Notes: generated from the sequence alone by a model not told the origin. Positions 30,018-40,133 are shown, counted from the first letter of the stretch. The stretch is 45,798 nucleotides of DNA from Lachnospiraceae bacterium (GCA_022797995.1 JAAWLQ010000002.1:1-45798); one strand, 5' to 3'. A program made the numbers and translations.

Positions 30018-33000
30018 ATGATGAATACAAATTTTCTGGATGATAGAAATCTAAAGTTAATTCATATTGTGAAGGAACTGATTTATTCGGACAGGACAGA
30101 TATCCATACCATTCGGATGGCCAGAACGGGAAGGCGCATTCAAAGCCCGGAGGAGCTGAGCGAACAGGAGTGGACCGTGTCGGACGGGGAACCTGTCTGG
30201 GGTGGAAATAATGAATACTATTGGTTCCGGTTCGAGGCGGTCATTCCGGACAGCTGTCAGGGGAAGACCGTTGTACTGGAGATTACCACCGGCAGGGAAG
30301 GACAGTGGGATGCCACAAATCCGCAGTTTCTGGCCTATGTGAACGGAAAAGTCAGACAGGGGCTGGATGTGAATCACAGGGAAATTCTCCTGACCGAAAG
30401 CGCGGAGGCAGGGGAAAGGTTCAGAATCGATTTGTCTGCCTTTACGGGAACGCAGAATTTCAGGCTGCATCTGCATGTGGAGCTGCGGGTTCTCCATCGC
30501 GACATTGAAAAGTATTATTATGATTTATGGGTTCCTTATCAGGTGGGATATCTTCTGGAGCGAGAGCAGACGGAAGCCCTTGAGATTTCGGAATGCATTA
30601 CGGAGTCTCTGAATCTGTTGGATCTGCGGCGGGAATATTCGGCTTCTTTTTACGAAAGTCTGCGGCGGGCACAGGATTATCTGCAGCAGGAATTCTATGA
30701 GAAAAAATGTGGAAAGTCCAAAGAAATCATTTATGCGGTGGGGCATACTCACATTGATATCGCATGGCTGTGGACGCTGGCGGTGACGGCGGATAAGTCC
30801 GTCAGAAGCTTTGCCACCGCTTTGGAGCTGATGCGCCAGTATCCGGAATTTATCTTCATGTCCAGCCAGCCCCAGCTGTATCTGTATGTGAAGGAGAACG
30901 CTCCCGAAGTGTACGAAGAGATAAAGAGCAGGGTAAAGCAGGGACGCTGGGAGGCGGAGGGCGGCATGTTCGTGGAGGCCGACTGCAATCTGGCGTCCGG
31001 GGAATCGCTGGTCCGTCAATTCCTGTATGGGAAGAGGTTCTTCCGGGAGGAATTCGGCGTGGAGAATGAGATTCTATGGCTGCCGGATGTGTTCGGCTAT
31101 TCCGCCGCGCTCCCGCAGATAATGAGAAAATGTGGAATCCGCTATTTTATGACCACCAAAATCAGCTGGAACGAAACCAACAAGATACCCTATGATACCT
31201 TTCTGTGGCAGGGAATAGACGGCACCCGGATTCTGACCCATTTTATCTGTGCTAAGGACTATTATCATTATCCCGTGGCTTTCGAGGAGAAGAAAAGGCC
31301 GGAGCATTTTACCACCTATAACGGGTATCTGAATCCCTCTCAGATCAAGGGGACCTGGAAACGCTACAGCCAGAAGAGATTGAATGACAGCGCGTTGATA
31401 TGCTATGGACATGGGGACGGAGGCGGCGGAACCACGCGGGATATGCTGGAAAATCAGAGGCGTATTGCAAAAGGAATTCCCGGCTGTCCCCGGACGAAGG
31501 TGAGTACGGCCCTGGAGTTTTTCCGACATCTGGAAGAGGAAACCGATGGAAAGAAAACACTGCCACTGTGGGCTGGAGAGCTGTACCTGGAGTATCACCG
31601 GGGCACCTATACATCCATGGCGCGAAATAAACGATATAACCGGCAGGCGGAATTTCTGCTGCACAATTTGGAAGCACTGCATACCATCGGTCTTTTGAAC
31701 CGAAAGACAGCATACCCGGGACAGAAGCTGGAGGAGCTTTGGAAGATTGTGTTGAAGAATCAGTTCCACGATATCCTGCCGGGCTCCGGTATCCGCGAGA
31801 TATACGAAGACTCAAAAAGGGAATACGAACAGGTTCTGAGAGAAGGATATGCCCTGGAGGCCCGGGCTATGGGACTGCTGACAGAGGCGGTGGAGGCCGG
31901 AGAAGGAGAGTTGGTCGTCTTTAACCGGAATGGGTTTGCCGCATCCGACTATGTGTATGTGGAGAATCCGGAAACGGTTCCCCTGAACCTGGAACGGACA
32001 TGGGACGGAAAAGGAATTCTGTACGTAAAGGATGTTCCGGCGCTGGGGTACAGGACAATATCAGACGCCGGAGAAAGCGGTGCGCGCGGATTCCTGCAGG
32101 TGACCACAGATACGGTGGAGACAGAGGACTTGAAAGTGACACTGAACAAAGCCGGTCAGTTTACCTCTGTCTATGACAAAAAGGAACAACGGGAGCTGCT
32201 TTCTCCAGGGCAGTGCGGCAACCGGCTGGTGACATACGAGGACCGTCCTCACAATTATGACGCCTGGGATATCAATGACTATTATACATTAAAGGCATGG
32301 CCCCTGGATGAAGAGGCGGAAATCAGCATTCTGGAGCAGAATGCAATGCGGGCGGTGCTGCGTGTACACAGAAAGTATCTCGATTCCACCATTGTACAGG
32401 ACCTGATTTTTTATCACGAGGGAACGCGCATTGATGTGGTAAATCATGTGGACTGGAAGGAGAAAAATATCCTGCTTCGGAGCCTTATTCCGGTTGACAT
32501 TCATGCGGAACAGGCTTCTTATGAAATCCAGTATGGAAATGTGCAGCGCTCCACCTATTACAATACCTCCTGGGAGCAGGCGAAATTTGAGGTCTGTGCC
32601 CATAAGTGGATTGATCTGTCCGAGGATGGGTATGGCGTGAGTGTGCTGAATGACTGTAAATACGGATATGACATACATGACGGAGTGATAGGCCTGACCA
32701 TGCTGAAATCAGCAGTGTATCCCAATCCGGATGCGGATAAGGAGCAGCATGAGTTTGCATATTCCATTGTGTTGCACAGAGGGGGATGGCGGGAAAATGA
32801 AACCATACAGAAGGCTTATCTGTTCAATAATCCGCTGACAGCCCGGAAGAAGGAACAGGCCGGAGGAACGCTGCCCGGGAGATTTTCATTTGCGGAAATC
32901 GACCGGAAGAATGTGGTGATCGAGGTGTTGAAAATGGCCGAGGACGGGGATGGAGTGATTCTCAGACTGTACGAGGCCTTCAACAGGAGGACCCATGCGG

Positions 33001-33143
33001 CATTGCGGCTTGCGGAGCCGGTTCGGAAAGCGGCGGAATGTGACATGCTGGAACAGGAAGAGAAAATCCTGCAGGCAGAGGGAAGCGTATTGCGTCTGAT
33101 TTTTGAGCCTTATGAGATTAAAACTTTGAAAATCCACTTTTGA
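30018..33143 (+). CDS. GH38 alpha-mannosidase
   Basis: VGHTHIDIAWLWT, MSSQPQLYLYVKENAPEVYEEIKSRVKQGRWEAEGGMFVEADCNL, LWLPDVFGYSAALPQI. Confidence 0.93.
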   Translation: MMNTNFLDDRNLKLIHIVKELIYSDRTDIHTIRMARTGRRIQSPEELSEQEWTVSDGEPVWGGNNEYYWFRFEAVIPDSCQGKTVVLEITTGREGQWDATNPQFLAYVNGKVRQGLDVNHREILLTESAEAGERFRIDLSAFTGTQNFRLHLHVELRVLHRDIEKYYYDLWVPYQVGYLLEREQTEALEISECITESLNLLDLRREYSASFYESLRRAQDYLQQEFYEKKCGKSKEIIYAVGHTHIDIAWLWTLAVTADKSVRSFATALELMRQYPEFIFMSSQPQLYLYVKENAPEVYEEIKSRVKQGRWEAEGGMFVEADCNLASGESLVRQFLYGKRFFREEFGVENEILWLPDVFGYSAALPQIMRKCGIRYFMTTKISWNETNKIPYDTFLWQGIDGTRILTHFICAKDYYHYPVAFEEKKRPEHFTTYNGYLNPSQIKGTWKRYSQKRLNDSALICYGHGDGGGGTTRDMLENQRRIAKGIPGCPRTKVSTALEFFRHLEEETDGKKTLPLWAGELYLEYHRGTYTSMARNKRYNRQAEFLLHNLEALHTIGLLNRKTAYPGQKLEELWKIVLKNQFHDILPGSGIREIYEDSKREYEQVLREGYALEARAMGLLTEAVEAGEGELVVFNRNGFAASDYVYVENPETVPLNLERTWDGKGILYVKDVPALGYRTISDAGESGARGFLQVTTDTVETEDLKVTLNKAGQFTSVYDKKEQRELLSPGQCGNRLVTYEDRPHNYDAWDINDYYTLKAWPLDEEAEISILEQNAMRAVLRVHRKYLDSTIVQDLIFYHEGTRIDVVNHVDWKEKNILLRSLIPVDIHAEQASYEIQYGNVQRSTYYNTSWEQAKFEVCAHKWIDLSEDGYGVSVLNDCKYGYDIHDGVIGLTMLKSAVYPNPDADKEQHEFAYSIVLHRGGWRENETIQKAYLFNNPLTARKKEQAGGTLPGRFSFAEIDRKNVVIEVLKMAEDGDGVILRLYEAFNRRTHAALRLAEPVRKAAECDMLEQEEKILQAEGSVLRLIFEPYEIKTLKIHF

Positions 33144-33166
33144 GGTGTGGGGTAATGATACAAATT

Positions 33167-33211
33167 CCGGCAGAAATGATTCCGGCTTGTTTCAGGCCGG
33201 AAAACTGCCGG
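33167..33211 (+). promoter_or_regulatory. Nested hairpin between alpha-mannosidase and MATE gene
   Basis: CCGGCAG..TTCCGGC ttgtttcag GCCGGAA..CTGCCGG; no T-run follows. Confidence 0.45.
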
Positions 33212-33277
33212 TAAAGTTATAAGCGTTGAGGCAAAGTTCTGGTTCTTACCGGGGGAGGATAGGAAAAAGGTGAGATC

Positions 33278-34669
33278 ATGTTAAAAAAAATTCGGTTATA
33301 TGACAGAAATAAAGTAGACTTCGGCACATTGCTGTACCCGTCCCCACAAATGTCCGCTCTATTGTTTCCGATTATTGTGGAACAGCTGTTGAATTCTCTG
33401 ATGGGTATGGTGGATACCATAATGGTCAGCAATGTGGGAAGCGAGGCCATTTCAGCCGTATCGCTGGTAGACTCTCTCAACAGTATGATTATTCTGATAT
33501 TTTCGGCCATGGCTTCCGGTGCGGTTATCTTATGCTCTCAGTATATCGGCCACGGGGATTATAAGACAGGAAATGAAACGGCAAGGCAGGTGGTATTGAC
33601 AGTTTTGACCTGTGCTGTTACAGTAACTGTGATGGGCCTGTTTTTTCGAAAGGGCCTGCTTCGGCTGATATTCGGGAAGATTGAGCCGACAGTGATGGAG
33701 AATGCGCTGTGCTACTTTTCCATAACAGCCCTTTCTTATCCTTTTCTGGCATTGTTCCAGGCGGGTTCGGCATTCTTGAGGGCGGGCGGGAATTCCGCAT
33801 GTCCGATGAAGATATCCGTGTGTTCCAACGGGTTGAATGTGGTGGGGAATCTGATTTTTATCTTTGGTCTTGACATGGGCGTGTCAGGGGCGGCCCTTGG
33901 CACACTGCTTTCCCGCATTTTCAGCGTGATAGCGGTTATGATTTTTCTGAGAAGGCCGGGACAGGCCATTGTGCTCAGGGACTACTTTTCCATCCGCCCG
34001 GATTTTCCCCTGATTGCCCGGGTGCTGAAAATAGGGGTGCCGACGGGGATAGAGAACGGTATGTTTCAGTTCGGAAAGCTGATCATTCAGTCTACTGTTT
34101 CCGCCATGGGAACAATGGCCATTGCGGCCCAGGCTGTGACGAATATTCTGGAATATATCAGCGGGATTTTCGGGATTGGTGTGGGTATCGGACTGATGAC
34201 CATGGTGGCGCAGGCGCTGGGGGCCGGACGGAAGGAGGAAGCCAGGTACTACATAGTGAAATGTACGAAGCTGGGGTTCGCCGGGACGTTGCTTTCCTGC
34301 ATTCTGATGTTCGCATTGACAGGGCCGATACTGCGGCTGGCGGGAACGGAGGAGGCCAGTGCGGCCTTATGCATGGAAATGATGGTGATGATAACCCTTG
34401 TAAAACCTCTGCTGTGGCCCTTGTCTTTTGTCCCTGACTATGGCCTGCAGGCAGGGGGAGATGTGCGGTTTTCCATGATTATGTCCACGCTCTCCATGTG
34501 GGGAGCAAGGGTGGCGCTGTGCGTGTTCCTGGTGAAAACATTTCAGATGGGTCCCCAGGCGGTATGGTACGGAATGTTTTTGGACTGGGGTGTGAGAAGC
34601 ATTATTTTTACGCTGAGGTTCCTCAGTGGAAAATGGATTCATGTAGAATACAGAGAGAGGAAGGTATGA
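33278..34669 (+). CDS. MATE family efflux transporter
   Basis: LFPIIVEQLLNSLMGMVDTIMVSNVGSEAISAVSLVDS typical MATE N-terminus. Confidence 0.92.
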   Translation: MLKKIRLYDRNKVDFGTLLYPSPQMSALLFPIIVEQLLNSLMGMVDTIMVSNVGSEAISAVSLVDSLNSMIILIFSAMASGAVILCSQYIGHGDYKTGNETARQVVLTVLTCAVTVTVMGLFFRKGLLRLIFGKIEPTVMENALCYFSITALSYPFLALFQAGSAFLRAGGNSACPMKISVCSNGLNVVGNLIFIFGLDMGVSGAALGTLLSRIFSVIAVMIFLRRPGQAIVLRDYFSIRPDFPLIARVLKIGVPTGIENGMFQFGKLIIQSTVSAMGTMAIAAQAVTNILEYISGIFGIGVGIGLMTMVAQALGAGRKEEARYYIVKCTKLGFAGTLLSCILMFALTGPILRLAGTEEASAALCMEMMVMITLVKPLLWPLSFVPDYGLQAGGDVRFSMIMSTLSMWGARVALCVFLVKTFQMGPQAVWYGMFLDWGVRSIIFTLRFLSGKWIHVEYRERKV

Positions 34670-34678
34670 CAGGCGGCT

Positions 34679-35617
34679 ATGACTCATTTTCTGACGGCGG
34701 TAAACGCGGTAATTCCATTTTTGATTTATATTACATTCGGGTATGGTGTAAAGGCTTCGGGGATGATGGACGAAGCCTTTGCACGGAGGCTTAACAAGCT
34801 GATTTTTCAGGCTTTTTTCCCGATTATGATGTTCTACAATCTGTATCAGACCCAGGAGACGCCCATGCGGATGGGCAGGCTGGTGGTTGTGGGCATTGCG
34901 GGGGAAGTAGTACTGATTGCGCTGCTTCTGGCGGTTGTCCCCCGGCTTGTAAAGGAAAATGACCGGAGAGGCGTACTGATTCAGGCGGTCTACAGAAGCA
35001 ATTTTGTGCTGTTTGCCGTTCCGCTGACGGAGAGCATTTTCGGACCATCCGGACTCACCGTCGCCTCCATGATGGTGGCGATTGTCGTTCCCTTTTACGG
35101 CGCAACGGCAGTGATTATACTGGAACACTTCCGGGGCGGCAGCTTCCACTTCGGGAAATTGTTGATCAAGGTGCTGACCAATCCCATGATTGTGGGCGCC
35201 ATTGTGGGAGGAATCTTCCTGCTGCTGGGGATCCGGCTTCCGGCCTGTGTTGAAAAACCGGTGTCCCAGTTCTCCGCCGCCACCACTCCGCTGGCACTGT
35301 TTATCCTGGGAGGGACTCTGCAGTTCTCTTCCCTGAAAAGTAATCTGCGGGTTATTATACCTGCAGTTTTCATGAAGCTTGTATTGATACCCGCTGTCAT
35401 GATAGCGGTATCCATAGCGGTGGGCATGGAACCGTTGGAGCGCTTTGTGCTGCTGACCATGTTCGCCACGCCTACCGCGGCAGCCTCCTTCCCCATGGCA
35501 CAGAACATGGGCGGGGATGGCAAACTGGCCGGGGAGCTGGTGGTGTGCAGTACCCTTGTGTCCGTTGTGACTATTTTCCTCTGGGTGTTCGGGCTGAAGT
35601 CTGCGGGGTTGATTTGA
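34679..35617 (+). CDS. AEC family (auxin efflux carrier-like) transporter
   Basis: FGYGVKASGMMDEAFARRLNKLIFQAFFPIMMFYNLY; MFATPTAAASFPMAQ. Confidence 0.88.
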   Translation: MTHFLTAVNAVIPFLIYITFGYGVKASGMMDEAFARRLNKLIFQAFFPIMMFYNLYQTQETPMRMGRLVVVGIAGEVVLIALLLAVVPRLVKENDRRGVLIQAVYRSNFVLFAVPLTESIFGPSGLTVASMMVAIVVPFYGATAVIILEHFRGGSFHFGKLLIKVLTNPMIVGAIVGGIFLLLGIRLPACVEKPVSQFSAATTPLALFILGGTLQFSSLKSNLRVIIPAVFMKLVLIPAVMIAVSIAVGMEPLERFVLLTMFATPTAAASFPMAQNMGGDGKLAGELVVCSTLVSVVTIFLWVFGLKSAGLI

Positions 35618-35632
35618 GATTTTATTTGCTCT

Positions 35633-36328
35633 TTATTCCTCCTTCTCAATCGTATCCTTAATATCCTGCATATGGGAATCCAGCAGGGCGCTTAGCTCCG
35701 CGCATTCGTAGAGCCGGGCTCCGGTTTTGGCCAGAATTTCCGGGGAGAGATTCTTCTTGTAGCGCAGCTGATGCTCCAGGTTGGCCCAGAATTCCATTGC
35801 GATGGTGCGCAGCTGCACTTCTACTTTCATGAACCTTTTCTCATTCTGGAGAAAAATAGGTACCTCCACAATCAGATGGAGGCTCCGGTAACCATTTTCC
35901 TTCGGATTCTGAATATAGTCTTTTCTTTTGATGAGGGTGATATCATCCTGCTGCAGGAGACAGTCCGCAAGCATATAGATATCATCCACAAAGGAGCAGA
36001 TGACACGTACGCCAGCCACATCGAAAATATTGTTCTCGATGGCTTCCATGGTATAAGGCAGATTCTTCCGAATCAGCTTATTGCGGAGGCTTTCCGGGGA
36101 TTTTAAGCGGTTCTGGATGGTGTCTATGGGATTTCGGTCATGATACATGGAGAAACGTTCGTTCAGGACGCGGAATTTGGTCTCTACTTCCATAATGGCA
36201 CAGCGATAGCAGGACATCAGGTCCTTCGCGGAATCAAAAAAATCCTGAAACAGTCGGATGGATTCCTCATCGAAGACGTCTGTCAGTTTATCGCGAAGCA
36301 GCCGGGTGGGTTCGGTGTTGCTGTTCAT
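35633..36328 (-). CDS. Small alarmone synthetase (RelA/SpoT nucleotidyltransferase domain, RelQ/YjbM-like)
   Basis: NIFDVAGVRVICSFVDDIYMLADCL, RKDYIQNPKENGYRSLHLIVEVP, MEFWANLEHQLRYK. Confidence 0.9.
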   Translation of the reverse strand: MNSNTEPTRLLRDKLTDVFDEESIRLFQDFFDSAKDLMSCYRCAIMEVETKFRVLNERFSMYHDRNPIDTIQNRLKSPESLRNKLIRKNLPYTMEAIENNIFDVAGVRVICSFVDDIYMLADCLLQQDDITLIKRKDYIQNPKENGYRSLHLIVEVPIFLQNEKRFMKVEVQLRTIAMEFWANLEHQLRYKKNLSPEILAKTGARLYECAELSALLDSHMQDIKDTIEKEE

Positions 36329-36437
36329 GGTATAGGTCCTTTCTATGGATTATCTTTTGCCTGGACCGCATTTTTAGCAGGCGGTTTTCAGGGTATGGAA
36401 TTAAAATTCCGGCGAAAAACATAATAAAAATGCCGCG

Positions 36438-36611
36438 AATGGGTGGTATCGATATAATTCACGTTTTGCACTGCCTGTTTTTGATGAAAATGGGGAAGTG
36501 GAGCGATATAATGTGTTCCATGCCTCCATGCTGATACGGCACGATGCAGACGGAAAAATGTATCTTTATGACATTATGGACATAAAAAAAGAAACGAGCA
36601 ACCCTTTCTAA
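36438..36611 (+). pseudogene. C-terminal fragment of a phage/mobile-element polyvalent-type protein
   Basis: NGWYRYNSRFALPVFDENGEVERYNVFHASMLIRHDADGKMYLYDIMDIKKETSNPF, no start codon or N-terminal part. Confidence 0.55.
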
Positions 36612-36697
36612 TCATAAGATTTTACTTGGCAAAAAACCCATCTCTCTTTTATAGTATAGAGTATGTGGGGATTGTTGTCAAGCACAAATCACAGTAC

Positions 36698-36726
36698 TTG
36701 ACAATTTGTAGCTTGTCCTGTACAAT
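36698..36726 (+). promoter_or_regulatory. Consensus-like sigma-A promoter
   Basis: TTGACA - 17 nt - TACAAT; followed by CTGTGAATT/AATTCACAG leader inverted repeat (36749-36792). Confidence 0.7.
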
Positions 36727-36805
36727 CATCTTTCAACTGGAATTCGTACTGTGAATTTATACTGATTAGTAAGTGCTATAGGGAATTCACAGGCAACGGA
36801 AAGGA

Positions 36806-37903
36806 ATGACTATTGGTATGGATGAGCGTATAAAAAAGCAAATTGCATTTGCCCTGGAAATAGATAAGGTGAAAAATGTATTCAGGCAGACCCATTTATC
36901 TTCTCATGGAAGAAATGAAAACGATGCGGAACATTCCTGGCATATGGCGATTATGGCGTATCTGCTGAAAGAGTATGCAAATGAAGAGGTGGATATCGCA
37001 AAAGTAATGCTGATGTGTCTGATTCATGACATTGTTGAAATCGATGCGGGAGATACCTATGCGTACGATGCAGAAGGCCTGAAAACCCAAAAGGCCAGGG
37101 AAGATGCCGCTAAGGAACGTATATTTTCAATTCTTCCGGAAGAGCAGAAAAAAGAATTTATCGCATTATTTGACGAATTTGAAGCATATGAAACCGCAGA
37201 ATCCAGATTTGCACATGCAATGGACAATTTTCAACCGCTTATGCTGAATAACAGTAATCATGGCGGCGACTGGAAGGAGCATAATGTCACTGCGGAGCAG
37301 GTCTATAAAAGGCAGAGAAAAACGAAACTGGGGTCGGAAAAGCTGTTCGAGGTAACAGACGGGATGATCCAGGATAATATACGAAAGGGGAACTTGAAGA
37401 GCTCCCCGGAGGACAGGAAAAAGCAGGAAATTTATACCTTGCTGGAAAGAAAAAATATATGGCACGAGGTTACGGAGCATAAGGCTGTCTATAATATGGG
37501 GGACCTTTCGCAGGTTGACATTCCTTATCCGGAGGCTGATGCCAAAAATTTATTTATCCGGGACGATAAGAAAAGAAATTACTATCTTATCACAGTAAAA
37601 GGGGATAAACGGGTGGACTTGAAGGAATTCAGGAAGAAAAATAATACCCGCCCGCTGAGTTTCGCGTCGGAAAAGGACCTGGCGGACATTATGGGACTGA
37701 CGCCGGGGGCGGTAACGCCCTTTGGAATATTGAATGATAAGGAGCTAAAAGTAAAGGTATTTATTGACAGAGACTTTATTGGTGAGCCGGGACTGATCGG
37801 CGTACATCCCAATGACAATACGGCAACGGTATGGATGAAGATAGGAGACTTGGTCAGCATCATAGAGGAGCACGGGAACCCGGTGGAGTTTGTGCGGATT
37901 TGA
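36806..37903 (+). CDS. Fusion of HD-domain phosphohydrolase (YfbR-like) and YbaK/ProXp prolyl-tRNA deacylase domain
   Basis: N-term HSWHMAIMAYLL...LIHDIVEIDAGDTYAYD; C-term NLFIRDDKKRNYYLITVKGDKRVDLKEFRKK...ASEKDLADIMGLTPGAVTPFGILND; start could be 36818. Confidence 0.87.
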   Translation: MTIGMDERIKKQIAFALEIDKVKNVFRQTHLSSHGRNENDAEHSWHMAIMAYLLKEYANEEVDIAKVMLMCLIHDIVEIDAGDTYAYDAEGLKTQKAREDAAKERIFSILPEEQKKEFIALFDEFEAYETAESRFAHAMDNFQPLMLNNSNHGGDWKEHNVTAEQVYKRQRKTKLGSEKLFEVTDGMIQDNIRKGNLKSSPEDRKKQEIYTLLERKNIWHEVTEHKAVYNMGDLSQVDIPYPEADAKNLFIRDDKKRNYYLITVKGDKRVDLKEFRKKNNTRPLSFASEKDLADIMGLTPGAVTPFGILNDKELKVKVFIDRDFIGEPGLIGVHPNDNTATVWMKIGDLVSIIEEHGNPVEFVRI

Positions 37904-37948
37904 GAGAGCACTCTGGTCTGGACTTGGAGAGAGCATGGAGGATAAAAT

Positions 37949-38212
37949 ATGACAGAACTGACATCTATGATAAATATTGGCAGGGAACTGGCAAAGAAGT
38001 TAACTTCCGTGGGGATTGGTTCGGCGGAGGAACTGACCCGCTCCGGCGCCGAAGGAGCTTTTCTGAAATTAAAGGAAAAGTATCCAAATGTCTGTCTGGT
38101 ACATCTGTATGCCTTAGAGGGAGCGATCTGCAATTTGGAATTCAACAGTCTTCCGGAGGGCAGGAAGAAAGAACTGAAAGAGTTCAGTGATTTTCTGAAG
38201 AATTCTAACTGA
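37949..38212 (+). CDS. TfoX/Sxy C-terminal domain protein
   Basis: MINIGRELAKKLTSVGIGSAEELTRSGAEGAFLKLKEKYPNVCLVHLYALEGAI. Confidence 0.87.
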   Translation: MTELTSMINIGRELAKKLTSVGIGSAEELTRSGAEGAFLKLKEKYPNVCLVHLYALEGAICNLEFNSLPEGRKKELKEFSDFLKNSN

Positions 38213-38235
38213 AAAAGAAAGAGGTGAAATTGTCC

Positions 38236-38277
38236 ATGAAATACATCCGAGATAACTTCTCAGTACAGTTGACATGA
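38236..38277 (+). other. Possible 13-aa leader ORF MKYIRDNFSVQLT overlapping a hairpin
   Basis: GAGGTG upstream; stop lies inside the hairpin CAGTACAGTTG (38261-38271)/CAACTGTACTG (38323-38333). Confidence 0.4.
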
Positions 38278-38372
38278 CTGTCGGCAGATTGTGCTGAGGA
38301 GAAGAAAACTTGCTGGCAGCCGCAACTGTACTGGTCCGATGATACTATCAACATTGGAAAAGGAGTACAGCG

Positions 38373-40133
38373 ATGCGCTATATGAAAGATATTTTGAAAA
38401 ATAACAGAAATTTGGTTATTGTATACCTGTTAATCGGCTTTTTTAATGCTTTTATGGCAAACTATAAGGCAGATTATTTTCAGAAGATTGTGGACGGGCT
38501 GACGGACAGGACGATAACTGTTGGTGGGATCCTGCTTTATGGGATTGTGCTTTTTGTTCATTATGGAATGAACTATGTGGATAATTATCCGTCTGCTAAG
38601 CTTGAAAATGAGATTTATTTGGATTTCAAGCTGGCGGCGCTGCAGAAAATCGGCAGACTGGATTATATGAAATACCAGAAGCTGGGGACAGGAAAGCTGG
38701 TACAGCAGATTGAAAATGGTGCCGCCGCAGGGAAAGGTGTCCTCTATGACTTCTGGTTCTGCGTTATCAGAAATCTGGTTCCCACAATCCTTTTCAGTCT
38801 GTATTTTATCTGGAGAATAGACAAAAATATCACCTGTTTTCTCGTGGCAGGATATATTGTAGTGTTTTTCGTCACAAATTTACTGCTGAAGGGATTGTAT
38901 CAGATCAAGGAAAAGATATTGACCAACGAGGAAGAACTGAATCATTTCCTTGTGCGCGGTTTTATGGAAATGCCGCTTTTCCGGTTGAAAGGCCAATTCT
39001 CCAATGAAATAAAAAAGGCATTGGGGGCGAAGCGGATTATCGTGTCATCCAAAGTGAAAATGACTATGATACACGAGGCCTTTTTTACCATATTTGCTCT
39101 GTTAGTCGCCTGCCTGGACGTTGGAATTTTAGCTTATGCGTGGAAAAACAGCCGCTTATCTGTTGGCGCGGTGGTGGCTTTAATCACATTGATCGATAAT
39201 GCGTACACTCCTATTGCCATTTTTAACGTGATTTATGTTCAGTATAAGCTGAACTTAACGGCATGGAGCCGTTATACGGGACTACTGGATTTGAAGGAGG
39301 ATACGCAGCTAAAACAGGGAACGGATTTTGCCACGCTTTCAAAGGAGATTCGGATTGAAAATTTATCCTATTCCTATGAGGAGAACTCCGATGGGAATAA
39401 GAAAGTACTGAAAGATGTGAGTCTGACCATTAAAAAGGGTGAAAAAGCAGCCTTTGTGGGGGAATCTGGTTCGGGGAAATCAACGTTGACCAAAATACTG
39501 GCAGGCTTGCTCAAGTATGAGGAAGGAGAGATCCTTTTTGACGGCGAACCGTTAAAAAATATTTCCCTGGAATCCCTGTATGAAAAGCTGTCCTATTTCT
39601 CACAGGACACTCCTGTTTTTGACGGCACAATCAGAGAGAACCTGACGTTCGACAATGGGGTTTCGGAGGCTGATGTTCAGGTGTGCCTGGAGCGGACACA
39701 GCTTCTGCCGATGCTTGAGGCGTCAGAGGAGGGACTGGATACCAGAATCGGCGAAAAAGGAACTTTACTGTCGGGCGGAGAAAAGCAGAGACTTGCGCTG
39801 GCCCGGCTTTGGTTCGAGACGCCCGACATCGTTATCCTGGATGAGGCCACATCTGCCCTGGATCATGTGACGGAAAGCATTGTGATGAAAAATGTCTTAG
39901 AGCAGGTGAACCATGCCACGGTGATAGCCGTTGCGCACCGCCTGACTTCCATCAGTGAATTTGACAAAATCTTCGTATTTCGGAACGGAGAAATTGTGGA
40001 GAACGGGAGTTTTGAGGAATTGCTGGCTCATAACGGCTACTTTTTGGACTTATACAGGAAGGAAAAAGAAAAACGGGGAGATATAGTCGGTCCTTCACTT
40101 GACTCCGGGGCAAAAAAACATTATGATAAATAA
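38373..40133 (+). CDS. ABC transporter, fused permease and ATP-binding domains
   Basis: TM region then Walker A GESGSGKST, signature LSGGEKQRLALARL, Walker B DIVILDEATSALD. Confidence 0.94.
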   Translation: MRYMKDILKNNRNLVIVYLLIGFFNAFMANYKADYFQKIVDGLTDRTITVGGILLYGIVLFVHYGMNYVDNYPSAKLENEIYLDFKLAALQKIGRLDYMKYQKLGTGKLVQQIENGAAAGKGVLYDFWFCVIRNLVPTILFSLYFIWRIDKNITCFLVAGYIVVFFVTNLLLKGLYQIKEKILTNEEELNHFLVRGFMEMPLFRLKGQFSNEIKKALGAKRIIVSSKVKMTMIHEAFFTIFALLVACLDVGILAYAWKNSRLSVGAVVALITLIDNAYTPIAIFNVIYVQYKLNLTAWSRYTGLLDLKEDTQLKQGTDFATLSKEIRIENLSYSYEENSDGNKKVLKDVSLTIKKGEKAAFVGESGSGKSTLTKILAGLLKYEEGEILFDGEPLKNISLESLYEKLSYFSQDTPVFDGTIRENLTFDNGVSEADVQVCLERTQLLPMLEASEEGLDTRIGEKGTLLSGGEKQRLALARLWFETPDIVILDEATSALDHVTESIVMKNVLEQVNHATVIAVAHRLTSISEFDKIFVFRNGEIVENGSFEELLAHNGYFLDLYRKEKEKRGDIVGPSLDSGAKKHYDK

